Assembly (NCBI GenBank): GCA_951640165.1
Contig: OX621252.1
Span: forward strand, 23,705,934 to 23,769,933
Direction of reading: 5' to 3'
Source of the DNA: Pseudoips prasinana
Lineage: Eukaryota > Arthropoda > Insecta > Lepidoptera > Nolidae
Length of the DNA stretch: 64,000 nt
Made by a program: the position numbers and the translations under genes. This document shows positions 10,186-19,914 of the stretch, in pieces. Under the pieces are notes generated by a model, which was not told the origin of the DNA, ran no database searches, and saw only the letters and a list, made by a program, of their open reading frames with translations. Each line of letters opens with the position of its first letter. Within the stretch, counting starts at the first letter, position 1.

Positions 10186-12385
10186 AGTTTATTTAAAACT
10201 TTATTCTACGTATAGACTCAAAACATCTGAAATAAATTATTAAGTAAATTGCGCAGGTACTTACCATAATGCTAAAATCCAGGTGATAAAATAAATTTAT
10301 TCATAAACAATTACGAAACTATAGAATAAGGCACATAGATCAGACTTTTTATTTCCTTTGTAACACGTATTGCACAACAAAAAACAAAAACTACATTTAT
10401 TTGGTATAACATATATTTGGCTTAAATTAAGTTTAAAAAAAAGTTGTATATTTTTTTAATTTAAATATATCACACACTGAACACTCATTTGTTTTTGACA
10501 AAAGAAAAATTTGAATTTGGAATTTAAATTTGGCGGGTAAACAGGGGTGGCGCGCGGCCGGCCCGCTCGTGTGGCGGTCTATAAGGAACTCGTCTTGGGC
10601 CAAAAGACGTTACGACACGAGCCCTTCAATCTCCCCTCATTTAATCTTGATAGGAATAGTGCTTTTTAGTGGCCGTTTGAATAAAGCGAACGCTTTTTTT
10701 AGTTGGATGCATTTAATTAAGCACGTAAAGGTTAATAAAATTTATTTTTATATAAATTATAATTTTCAAAACGTAGTAAAGGAGTAAATTATGTCCATAA
10801 AATATTACGTTAAATAAGAATTCGAAACATGAAATGTATGTCAATGTTGCTCTTAGACGCATTATATTTTAGCTAAGTATAGGGCATATAACTAAGTTAT
10901 TCCATATAAAAATATTTTGATATAAAAACGTTAATTGCTGGTAAATATAATCATCCAATTTTTTAGTTAAGTAAAGGGCGTGTAATTAATTTCATTAATG
11001 TAAAACATAATGTAATATATCGAATTAAGAATATTTATCTCCTAATATTGGATTAGATAATATTAAGCAAAACTTTAATTTTATAAACATGTGACGGAAA
11101 AATAAAAAGAGGCGACCGTCCTGACTATATCACATTAAACTGCTTTTAAAATTGCCAAACTAAAATAGCACTTATTTTGAAAGCAATAAAGTAAAAATGT
11201 CATTATAACCAGGTGTAAGAATAAAAAAAGGTTTACTTTGGGGTGAGCTTTCTTCGCGATTACTGTTGTTATAAGCATAAAAGACGACAGTATGCCGAGG
11301 GACGAATTAAGAATATCTTATTAAACATTTTGCATTTATCACGGTTGAATAAATATTTATATATAAATGGTTCTGAGTGATCAACCTGACTGGCTGGATT
11401 AACTACTGCATTCATGAATTGATTTCGTTAAAAAATACATATTTGTAGCGATTTTAGTAGAGTATAAAATCTGTAAATAATAAAATTAACGATTGAATAC
11501 ACATTTATTGGCATTTATCAAGTGATATGGGATTCAAAAGTGCTTCGGCTGAATTACGAGATTGCCTAAAAGTGAGGATTTAGCATTTATCGTAAATGGG
11601 TACATATTGGAACCCATGGGAGGAAGGTTAGGTTAGTTTTACTTGTAGTATGTTAAAGTATATGGATATTTATTATTTCATTCTATTTTTTTCTTAAAAC
11701 ATTGACTTGGAGAATAGTAGAATAATGAGTTGTATTTTCAAAGTTGAAAGTTGGTAACTTTATGATTAGCTGCGTGTGACTTAATCCATAGGTAAATTAT
11801 TAATTATTATTGACATCGACGAAATAATAGGTTGATTACATTGAAACCATGAAATATAGAGTTCTACTTAATAGATATTCAAAATCAATTAAGAATAACA
11901 TGACGCCAAAATGCATTCATTGATGTCTATGCCATAGCCATAACGTGACACTAAAATTATTTATTTTTCTTTGACCATTATACGTGGTACAAAATTATAG
12001 TATCATATATGTGGGTTATAGTACTGAAAGAAACGGTGCTTCCCATTCTCTGCTATTTAGCCCCTAGGGCCAACTTCTACGCCCCCCATGGGATAAAATA
12101 GGGTGGTGATATTCTATGCCGTCAGTTTGTTTTTATTACGATAGCCAAATTCGTCCCTGTATCATAGGAAGTATTGCACGGTGGCTTATTTTTAACGGTC
12201 GCACGACGCGCGCCCTTAGAGCGGGTAAACAAACTGTGGCCCGCAAATAAAAGACAGTCTTTGAAAAGTTTTTATATAGTTAACTAATAATTGTAATTTA
12301 AAAATTTATAACTGATTAAAATTTTCATTTATAACAATAATTTTGACAGCATTTGTATGGGTCTACCTCGAAAGTATAATAATAA
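10186..12385. other. Long AT-rich stretch without recognised gene
   Basis: About 2.2 kb. The part 10530-10620 is GC-rich (GGCGCGCGGCCGGCCCGCTC). The part 12020-12240 has a sharper composition and may be an old repeat. No coding sequence and no RNA gene is supported. Confidence 0.45.
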
Positions 12386-12535
12386 AAAATAATATCCTGG
12401 GACATTATTTACACACGGCCATTTGACTCACACTAAGCAGAGCTTGGACTATGTAGTATATCAGTTATCTGGTTTCCATAGTACATGCTCTGCTTGGTAC
12501 TACTTTTCTTTTGTAAATACATACTTATATAGATC
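12386..12535 (-). mobile_element. SINE family A with an inverted internal segment
   Basis: Starts like a reverse SINE A (ATCCTGGGACATTATTTACA; AAGCAGAGCTTGGACTATG). Then comes the same SINE read in the other direction (TAGTATATCAGTTATCTGGT; CATAGTACATGCTCTGCTT), after which the reverse order resumes (TACTTTTCTTTTGTAAATAC). The result is a near-palindrome. Confidence 0.8.
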
Positions 12536-13848
12536 AATTAGTATTAAATACTAACTGATTAAAACATCAATATCTTTAAAGGCTTTCCAAATCAGTTCAC
12601 TAACAACACACCACTTGTTCCATGTATTTTAGTTTATAGTCTTGATGCGTTCTGTGTCCGATTCTTTTTGGTGAAGTATAACTTTAAAAAATAAAAGAAA
12701 TACATAATGCTTTTAAACAATAGAAAAGTTCAAACTTCAATAATAAGATAAACCACGTAACCAGCTAGAACTAACTCTATTATCTGTAATAGTTCACCAA
12801 TTTCAACAAATTTACCATATTATTTTAAATGATTCTTATTTACAATAAAAATGATGAAATAACTAAATACTTTATTAATACTCATTAATAATTGACTATT
12901 ACCATTTACTTTAAACAACAGTAAAGCACATACACGTTATTTAGATATAAGAAACTAGGATTTACTAACATAATTAAGTATCTGTAATAACTAACCAATT
13001 TATGTTGAATGATAATACTTTACAATAATGAAAAGAAAATACATTTAAAACTACCAGTTAGTTAATATATAACAATTTATAAATGTTTTAGAATAATACG
13101 CTGCGAGTACTGCGACCAAGCGCACGTAAGTTGACAACGCCTGCATGTTGGTACGTTATGGATGGACGTTACACGTCTTCGAAATTCAAAAACAATCATC
13201 CGACCGAAACGGGGTAACGTATGGCATTTTTTAAAATTATTCTAAAAACAATTAATTGCGTTATTCTAATATTCGAACTCCGTGCAGGACAGGCCTAGCC
13301 TAGTGCGGGCAGTTTCGATATTAAATCGGACATTATATTATGTATAATAATTCTAACAAAAATATTGTCCGCGATCCACTGTATTTCTTTTGGCAAATAA
13401 ATTATTTTTTATTTTCTCTAATTTCAGGATTTAGATTAAAGAAAAGTCTAGCAAATAGTGTGTATTATACCTATTCTTTTTTGCAGCTGCATAATAGCAA
13501 TAAGCTCTAATAATTGGTATAAGTCTAGCTAGATAGTTGCCACGTGGCCGGGAAACTGGTTGAGAGATTGAAATAGCCAAAATAAAAATAAATGCGAAGG
13601 CGAGGCGGGTTGCCAGTATAAATAAATAATATGTAATAATAATTTATATTTATTATTTAAAAATGACTAAGATTCACCAAAAAGTATCACCAATAAAAAA
13701 ATTGTGTCTTTATATACAAGGTGTAACATGAAATATGTTACAAACGAGAAAAAATTATAAATATTTCTCATCACAGTACAGGAAGTGACACAAAGGTTTA
13801 CATACATGTTGTAGGTGGATAAACGTTTAATTTACATAGATAGATAGA
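12536..13848. other. AT-rich DNA; one TIR-like end
   Basis: No gene. The stretches 12770-12880 and 12965-13060 resemble each other weakly (TTATCTGTAATAGTTCACCA versus AGTATCTGTAATAACTAACC) and may be an old duplication. TACAAGGTGTAACAT at 13718 resembles the TIR of the element at 23137-25554. Confidence 0.4.
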
Positions 13849-14243
13849 TAAACTCTTTATTATCCACCTAAAGAAATAATACGTAGCGACAACATACAAA
13901 TTATAATAGTACAATTGGCGGCCTTATCACAAAGTGTGATTTGCCATGAACATGTGGCAGGGCAAGCTGTTAGATGGGCCATGGATTGGACCGCTGCACC
14001 ACCAATACAGACCATTTTGGGGCTGCTCGACAGTCCCCACCTAGACATGTTTTCTTTGCTTCGGCCCACCTGAGTCCAGAATCTATTTAGGGACTTCCAG
14101 ATCAGCCATGGTAATGGATTCCAGGCGGGAGGCTTTCGGAAGGCATGAAAGACTGGTCCAGCAATGATTATTGTGCACGCCAGAGGCTGCATCTCGCTGT
14201 TACGACTGGGGAAGTACCTCCACCTTACAGAAGACATTCCTTA
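13849..14243 (-). mobile_element. LINE 3' region with TATC-type tail
   Basis: On the minus strand it opens with CTTCTGTAAGGTGGAGGTAC and closes with GATAAGGCCGCCAATTGTAC and AATAAAGAGTTTATCTATCT. The end resembles the nested tail at 4867-5162 and those at 28803 and 57888. The open frame across it is not convincingly a protein. Confidence 0.6.
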
Positions 14244-14289
14244 ATAACTTTAATGTTGTGTTTCTGCGTGTGAGTAAAGTCGCCAGAGC

Positions 14290-14407
14290 TAATCGGGGTG
14301 GGGGGAAGGGTCACCAAAACTTGTTAACTGACTCTTTTCAAGGCTGGCAACGCACCCGTGACTCCTCTCGTGGTGACGCACTTGCTCGTTTGTATGACAT
14401 AAAAAAA
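14290..14407 (+). mobile_element. LINE 3' UTR fragment
   Basis: Reads GGCTGGCAACGCACCCGTGA, CTCCTCTCGTGG and GCACTTGCTCGTTTG, then an A-run. This is the opposite orientation of the fragment at 6040-6190. Confidence 0.6.
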
Positions 14408-14568
14408 TCCTCCGCTCAGAAATTAAACCATTCTGGTGGTCAGCCATCTATGAACTGGCCGCGAGCCTAGTTGCTTAACCTCGCCAATCACATACAGATC
14501 GAACCGAGACCGCCTTGGGTTCGAATTCGGACCACTCATTCCACAGTCCAACGGGCTAAGACTATCTT
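14408..14568 (-). mobile_element. Composite SINE: tRNA-like head plus 5S rRNA-derived module
   Basis: On the minus strand 14560-14495 is tRNA-like (TTAGCCCGTTGGACTGTGGA; TTCGAACCCAAGGCGG; GGTTCGATCTG). It is followed at about 14492-14436 by TTGGCGAGGTTAAGCAACTA and GGCCAGTTCATAGATGGCTG. That part parallels the 3' half of 5S rRNA (GATCACCGAAATTAAGCAG; TTAGTACTTAGATGGG). The same 5S-like module recurs at 63873-64000. It is a retroposon rather than a 5S gene, because the 5' half of 5S is missing. Confidence 0.65.
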
Positions 14569-15000
14569 GTACACACGGCTACATATCAAGCTATACATTT
14601 CCAGTATAAGCTGATTTCGCGTTGTATGGGAATCCTATAATTTCAATACAATGAGGGCTACCGTTTTTGTGCTCACCAGTCGGCGCCACTGTCGCGGAAG
14701 GTCCACTATAGCTGATCAAAATCATTGTTATTGTGGACGCGACGAATGTTTTTACGAAAAATATTTATTACAGTCATCGAGCTGTTACTCATTTTGTAAT
14801 TTATTTAGATTTAAACCAAAATTTTTAGTTATAATCGCAGTTTTTATTAATAAACAGCGTAACCCGAACAAAAACAGTGTATTTTGACGTTTCGTAGACC
14901 TGCCGCGATGCTAGCGCCTCTAGCGGCAAATTGATACGCGGTAGCCCTCATTAGTTAGTTTATATTGGAATTGTATAGCTTGATATGTAGCCGTGTGTAC
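14569..15000. mobile_element. MITE with terminal inverted repeats
   Basis: A 432-bp element. The left end GTACACACGGCTACATATCA continues as AGCTATACA. The right end is its reverse complement over about 37 bp with two mismatches. Further inside, ATGAGGGCTACCG (left) and CGGTAGCCCTCAT (right) are also inverted. There is no transposase frame, so it depends on a partner not seen here. Confidence 0.85.
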
Positions 15001-15112
15001 TTCAGTTGTGAACGTCAGAAAAAAATATAAGAGATAAGATTGAAACTAGGCGACCGAGGTCCGCTCGATAAACGTCACGTGTCGCGCATTGATTAAAATA
15101 GTGGCCACGTCA

Positions 15113-15540
15113 CTATAATCTGCCTCGATGGTGTAGCGGTAGCGTGTTCAACCGCAGATAATGAGGTCCCGGGTTCAAACTGCGGGTCGGACCTAAAGTG
15201 AATTTCGGATTTTTCTGTTAAAGAAAAATTTCTCAGGATCAGCCCGAAGTCTGGGAGCGGCAGCGTGTGCAACCGCAGATAATGAGGTCCCGGGTACAAA
15301 TCCCGGGTCGGACCTAAAGTGACTTTGGGATTTTTCTGTAAAAGAAGAATTTCTCAGTATCAGCCCGAAGTCTGGGAGCGCTAGCGTGTTCAACCGCAGA
15401 TAATGAGGTCCCGGATTCAAATCCCGGGTAGGACCTCAAGTGAATTTGGGATTTTTCGGTAAAAAATAAATTTCTCAGTATCCCAGTAATCCCAGTAACC
15501 CCGTGTGTAACCTGTACCTGACCTCTTTCCGGTCGTGTCG
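15113..15540 (+). repeat. SINE family C with head repeated in tandem (121 bp, about 3 copies)
   Basis: The conserved GCGTGTTCAACCGCAGATAA-type block recurs at 15142, 15263 and 15384, a regular 121-bp step. Each unit contains a tRNA-like segment with B box GGGTTCAAA/GGGTACAAA and the linker GGGATTTTTCTGT to CAGCCCGAAGTCTGGGAG. The array then runs into a short piece of C tail (CTGACCTCTTTCCGGTCGTG). It is a SINE head amplified in tandem. Confidence 0.88.
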
Positions 15541-15599
15541 TTATATGTACATCTACTTACCAAGTATCAACAGTACAGATCTTATACTTTCGAAAAAAA

Positions 15600-15692
15600 G
15601 TGGCTGCAACATACGGACGGACAGACAGACAGACATGACGAATCCATAAGGGTTCCGTTTTTTGCAATTTGGCTACGGAACCCCAAAAAGAA
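15600..15692 (+). mobile_element. Fragment of a lepidopteran short repeat
   Basis: ACGGACGGACAGACAGACAG followed by ATAAGGGTTCCGTTTTTTGC and CTACGGAACCCCAAAAAG. It resembles the terminal part of the element type at 53916-54220, here only as a fragment. Confidence 0.5.
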
Positions 15693-16127
15693 CCTCCGTC
15701 TTACGAATATAAGATCAGGTCACGGGTCCTGACGCGAGATTAACATTTTTTACCTATCCCAAAAAAGTGTACAACGCCGCTAAAGAAGTTCTCACTACAA
15801 CTAGTAAAAATATAACCTATAGACGTTTGTTCGTTAAAAAACATACGATTTGAAATGCACACACCTGGCCACCATCCATATCGCGCTTCATAAAACACGG
15901 CGCGTGCCCGCCACACGAGCGGATGTCTCCAATTTTTACAATGCATTTATTATTACTTCCCATCCTGCAAAAATCAACCTTATTCTATCAAACTTAGAGT
16001 ACATTTTACTAGACTATGTTCTAGTCTTGGAAGAAATTGACAGGATACGCGTCTACAGAAGGGTGACTTTAAGACGTTGTTAATAATGTTGACTAAGAAA
16101 GCGTTACTGACATATGGCATATTCTTT
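15693..16127. other. No recognised feature
   Basis: Unassigned sequence between two SINE-derived features. Open frames are short and without homology. Confidence 0.4.
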
Positions 16128-16515
16128 GGTGTCTCCTCGTTGGTCTAACGGTCGCATGTTCACCCGCAAAGAACGAGGTCCTGGGTTCAAATCCTGGGTC
16201 GGGCCAAAAAAGATTTTGGGACTTTTCTTTAAAAAGAAAAAATTCTCAGCATCATCAGTTCGAAGTCTGGGAGTTGGCGGTATTATACCCCCATGTCTCG
16301 GAGAGCACGTAAAGCCGTCGGTCCTGTACCTGATCTCTTTCCGGTCGTGTCGCTAGGCGTCCCATCGGATCTTGAGAGTGATGGAATAGAAAGTGCTCCT
16401 GTGTTAGCGCACACACTTGAGCAATATAATATGTCCCGCGCAGATGGTTTATCTCTGTTGTGACTGGCCGCCGTGGCCGAAAATCGGCTAGGAGTACATT
16501 GTTCTTTGGCATAAA
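16128..16515 (+). mobile_element. SINE family C, full length
   Basis: tRNA-like head with GTTGGTCTAACGGTCGCATG (A box region) and B box GGGTTCAAATCC. The body has AGTTCGAAGTCTGGGAGTTG, CGGAGAGCACGTAAAGCCGT, GATCTCTTTCCGGTCGTGTC and GAGAGTGATGGAATAGAAAG. The 3' end has GGCCGCCGTGGCCGAAAATC. It is the reference copy for family C in this window. Confidence 0.88.
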
Positions 16516-16559
16516 AAAAAAAATATCTTGGGACTACTAATGCACTGTTATCGACAGCA

Positions 16560-16770
16560 CGTGTGTCATGGTGGCTAAGACAGTCGCCTCGCCGCTTCGT
16601 GTCGCGGGTTCGAGTCCCTCGTCGGACATCTATTTGTGTGACCTACAAATAGTTGTTCTGAGTCTGGATGTAATTTGTGTCCGTCTATTATATGTTTGTA
16701 AAGTACCCCGCGACTACGACCGCGACGCGCCCCCACAGGGATTATATTACCTAGTGCGGGCGTTGTGTTA
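16560..16770 (+). mobile_element. SINE family B, full length
   Basis: Head GGTGGCTAAGACAGTCGCCT and B box GGGTTCGAGTCCC, then AGTTGTTCTGAGTCTGGATG and GTCTATTATATGTTTGTAAA. The CCCCGCGA...CAGGGATTA block carries a 21-bp insertion (ACTACGACCGCGACGCGCCC lies within it). Ends at GCGGGCGTTGTG plus an A-rich run. Confidence 0.88.
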
Positions 16771-16796
16771 AAAAAAAAAGGAAAAGAAGAAAAGAA

Positions 16797-17886
16797 TTAG
16801 ATCAAATAAAACTAGACAGAGCCTGTACTATGGCAACCAGATAATTCCAGTAACATACTTTTACATTAATAAAAACATACTTAAAAATTAGATCAAATAA
16901 AACTAGACAGAGCCTGTACTATGGCAACCAGATAATTCCAGTAACATACTTTTACATTAATAAAAACATACTTGAAAATTAGATCAAATAAAACTAGACA
17001 GAGCCTGTACTATGGGAACCAGATAATTCCAGTAACATACTTTTACATTAATAAAAACATACTTAAAATTAGATCAAATAAAACTTGACAGAGCCTGTAC
17101 TATGGCAACCAGATAATTCCAGTAACATACTTTTACATTAATAAAAACATACTTAAAAATTAGATCAAATAAAACTAGACAGAGCCTGTACTATGGCAAC
17201 CAGATAATTCCAGTAACATACTTTTACATTAATAAAAACATACTTAAAAATTAGATCAAATAAAACTAGACAGAGCCTGTACTATGGCAACCAGATAATT
17301 CCAGTAACATACTTTTACATTAATAAAAACATACTTAAAAATTAGATCAAATAAAACTAGACAGAGCCTGTACTATGGCAACCAGATAATTCCAGTAACA
17401 TACTTTTACATTAATAAAAACATACTTAAAAATTAGATCAAATAAAACTAGACAGAGCCTGTACTATGGCAACCAGATAATTCCAGTAACATACTTTTAC
17501 ATTAATAAAAACATACTTAAAAATTAGATCAAATAAAACTAGACAAAGCCTGTACTATGGCAACCAGATAATTCCAGTAACATACTTTTACATTAATAAA
17601 AACATACTTAAAAATTAGATCAAATAAAACTAGACAGAGCCTGTACTATGGCAACCAGATAATTCCAGTAACATACTTTTACATTAATAAAAACATACTT
17701 AAAAATTAGATCAAATAAAACTAGACAGAGCCTGTACTATGGCAACCAGATAATTCCAGTAACATACTTTTACATTAATAAAAACATACTTAAAATTAGA
17801 TCAAATAAAACTAGACAGAGCCTGTACTATGGCAATCAGATAATTCCAGTAACATACTTTTTCATTAATAAAAACATACTTAAAAA
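16797..17886. repeat. 91-bp satellite array, 12 copies, derived from SINE 3' sequence
   Basis: Units start (TTAGATCAAATAAAAC) at 16797, 16888, 16979, 17069, 17160, 17251, 17342, 17433, 17524, 17615, 17706 and 17796. All are 91 bp except two of 90 bp. Copies are almost identical; single changes occur in units 3, 4, 9 and 12. The unit contains AGCCTGTACTATGGCAACCA followed by GATAATTCCAGTAACATACTT, which parallels SINE A (AGCTTGTACTATGGAAACCA; GATAACTGATATACTACATA). The low divergence points to recent amplification or homogenisation. Confidence 0.95.
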
Positions 17887-17980
17887 TTACCTAACTAAAA
17901 ATTAACAAGCCTTTTATTCCATGCATTTACAAATAATTTTGCAATATTTAATTTAAAATCACATGAGAATACGTAGAATA

Positions 17981-18349
17981 CTAACTGTGCCCCGCGGTTT
18001 CACCCGCGTTAAAGTAGTTTTGGCGTAAAATAATAACAAACATACATCCATAAATCTATACTCACACACTTTTGCATTTATAATATTAGTTAGTATGTGT
18101 TGCTCTCGCTGTTTTGGCAGTGCACGCCGGAATAGCTCGCAGATGGTAGATTTTTTCCTACTTACTTGACACTTACCGTCATATTTTGGACAATTCACAC
18201 AATATCTTTATGAATTGTAGCCTATGTGTTATTCTGATGTATAAGCTATATTTTTGTAAAGTTTCATTAAAATCCATTCAGTCGTTTTTACGTGAAAGAG
18301 CAACAAACATCCATCCATCTATCCATACTTACAAACTTTAGTAATAGGA
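17981..18349 (-). mobile_element. Non-autonomous Helitron, family H2
   Basis: On the minus strand it starts A|TCCTATTACTAAAG and ends in CGCGGGTGAAACCGCGGGGC plus ACAGTTAG|T, a hairpin followed by a CTRR-like end (here TTAG). The interior has CTGCGAGCTATTCCGGCGTG. It matches 30998-31340 over its whole length in opposite orientation. Confidence 0.85.
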
Positions 18350-18414
18350 TAAGTAAATTATTATTACTTGTATGTTATTTAAGTTAATAAATTATTATTA
18401 GGTATTATTATTTA

Positions 18415-18545
18415 TAGACATACATATTATTGAATAAATGACACCTAAATCCAGAACAAATAATCTTGCTTATCGCACAAATATTTGCCTTGGGTGGGTA
18501 TCGAACCCACGAACTCTGGCACCGACCACTAGACCAACATGCATG
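18415..18545 (-). mobile_element. SINE head fragment, family A/D relative
   Basis: On the minus strand: GTTGGTCTAGTGGTCGGTGC, B box GGGTTCGATACCCACCC, then GGCAAATATTTGTGCGATAA. The tRNA-like head is clear; the tail is lost. Confidence 0.7.
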
Positions 18546-18659
18546 TAGTTTAGTCCTGGGTACGATGCCCGGGTTCACAGATTCGGAATTTGAATGTTCC
18601 TCTGAAACCATGTTGTCCATGAACCTTCAATTTACTATCTACACGCGTAACGGTTACGG

Positions 18660-18790
18660 CCTTGCCTCAGCTTTCTCGTGTTTCAGGTTCGATTCCCGCA
18701 CCGGGCAACTAGTTGTGTGGCCCATGAATGCTTTGTATACATCAATTGCATGTTTGTAAATTACCCCGCCATCCAGGTATTTATTAAATA
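18660..18790 (+). mobile_element. SINE family B, diverged partial copy
   Basis: GGTTCGATTCCCGCACCGGG, CAACTAGTTGTGTGGCCCAT and TGCATGTTTGTAAATTACCC follow the order of SINE B. Part of the middle and the 3' end are deleted. Confidence 0.65.
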
Positions 18791-18794
18791 GGTA

Positions 18795-19115
18795 CTAGCT
18801 GTGCCCCGCGGTTTTACCCGCGTTAAATTTTACAAATTATAACTGATCCTGCTCCGTAGTTTATAGATAGATAATATGTAGCCTATATGTTGATCCGACC
18901 TCTTATTAATATTCATGCAAAATTTGAAGTAAATCTATGCAGCACTTTTTGAGTTTAGGCCGGACATACATACAGACAAACAGACACACAGACAAAAATT
19001 CTAAAAACTATATTTTTGGCTTCGATATTGAATGTAGATCACGTCCCAAGTATCCTTTAAAAAAAATATTCAATGTACAGTTTTGACTTTCCTACGATTT
19101 TATTATATGTATAGA
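18795..19115 (-). mobile_element. Non-autonomous Helitron, family H1
   Basis: On the minus strand the element runs from A|TCTATACATATAATAAAATC to GCGGGTAAAACCGCGGGGCA and CAGCTAG|T. It has the 5' TC, a 3' hairpin and the CTAG end inserted between A and T. Other copies lie at 26124, 50973 and 53186. It has no coding capacity and needs a RepHel protein in trans. Confidence 0.92.
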
Positions 19116-19191
19116 TAAAAGGGACCTATTAACGGATTATTACGGAAATGTTATCGATGCATACATGTAATAAAATCTTAGGATAGTCAAA

Positions 19192-19914
19192 ATGGTACAA
19201 GTGTGGTGTGGTGATAGTCAAATGGTGTCATCGGAGTGTGTTGTTACCAACGAAAGGACCAATATAAAAACTAAAAGAAACAGAAATATTCATATAATTG
19301 GTAGCCAACAATGTACAGGACTTGCATCCAGTTTAATTTCGTCAAGAGAATATACAAAGTACGAACACTACAATATATCAGCATGTACCAAACCACATGC
19401 CACGACGCAAGAAATACTGAAAACATGTTACTTGAAGGCGCCGAACGAAGGGGACTATTATGTTTTATGCATTGGTGAAAACGACTCAAACCCTATGAAA
19501 ATAATTGCTGAACTCTGTGCTATATTGAAGCACTTACAAAACTCTAACGTATTAGTTTTAAGTATACATAGAAATAAACATTTAAATAAATATAAACTAA
19601 ACTATACCTTACAGAATATCTGCTGCAATATTGATAATTGTAAATTCGTCAAATGCAATAGCGATTATAAGCCAAATCATAAACAATATTTAACTAAGTT
19701 AACTCATAAGATTAATCATATAATTGACTCTCAGGACTATTACAATAAATACTTGAATTTTAATGTCAAGAGGTGTCCTTTTTGTCATAATGTACCAACT
19801 ACAAATAATAAATGTTCATATCTGGCAACATACAACCCTACTTCTGTTGATTTTTGTAATAATGATACGAAAATAAGTCCCAATACTGATGATAACAGGT
19901 TTTTTCGAATGTGA
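19192..19914 (+). CDS. LINE ORF1 remnant with SGNH-hydrolase-like domain
   Basis: 240 codons. The pattern resembles the esterase (SGNH-hydrolase) domain found in ORF1 of CR1-related LINEs. There is a beta-strand block IHIIGSQQCTGLASSL (about residues 34-49), where GDS is expected, and a GxND-type block IGENDSNP (about 96-103). A C-terminal region with NHKQYLTKLTHKINHII stands where the catalytic His block lies. The expected catalytic Ser in the first block is not present (GSQ instead of GDS). Cys-rich CPFCHN follows near residue 198. The N-terminal zinc-finger part of a full ORF1 is missing. It overlaps ORF2 by 26 nt. Confidence 0.6.
   Translation: MVQVWCGDSQMVSSECVVTNERTNIKTKRNRNIHIIGSQQCTGLASSLISSREYTKYEHYNISACTKPHATTQEILKTCYLKAPNEGDYYVLCIGENDSNPMKIIAELCAILKHLQNSNVLVLSIHRNKHLNKYKLNYTLQNICCNIDNCKFVKCNSDYKPNHKQYLTKLTHKINHIIDSQDYYNKYLNFNVKRCPFCHNVPTTNNKCSYLATYNPTSVDFCNNDTKISPNTDDNRFFRM

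Noticed and set aside
16797..17886. CRISPR array
   Set aside because: The whole 91-bp unit is repeated without variable spacers; this is a satellite.
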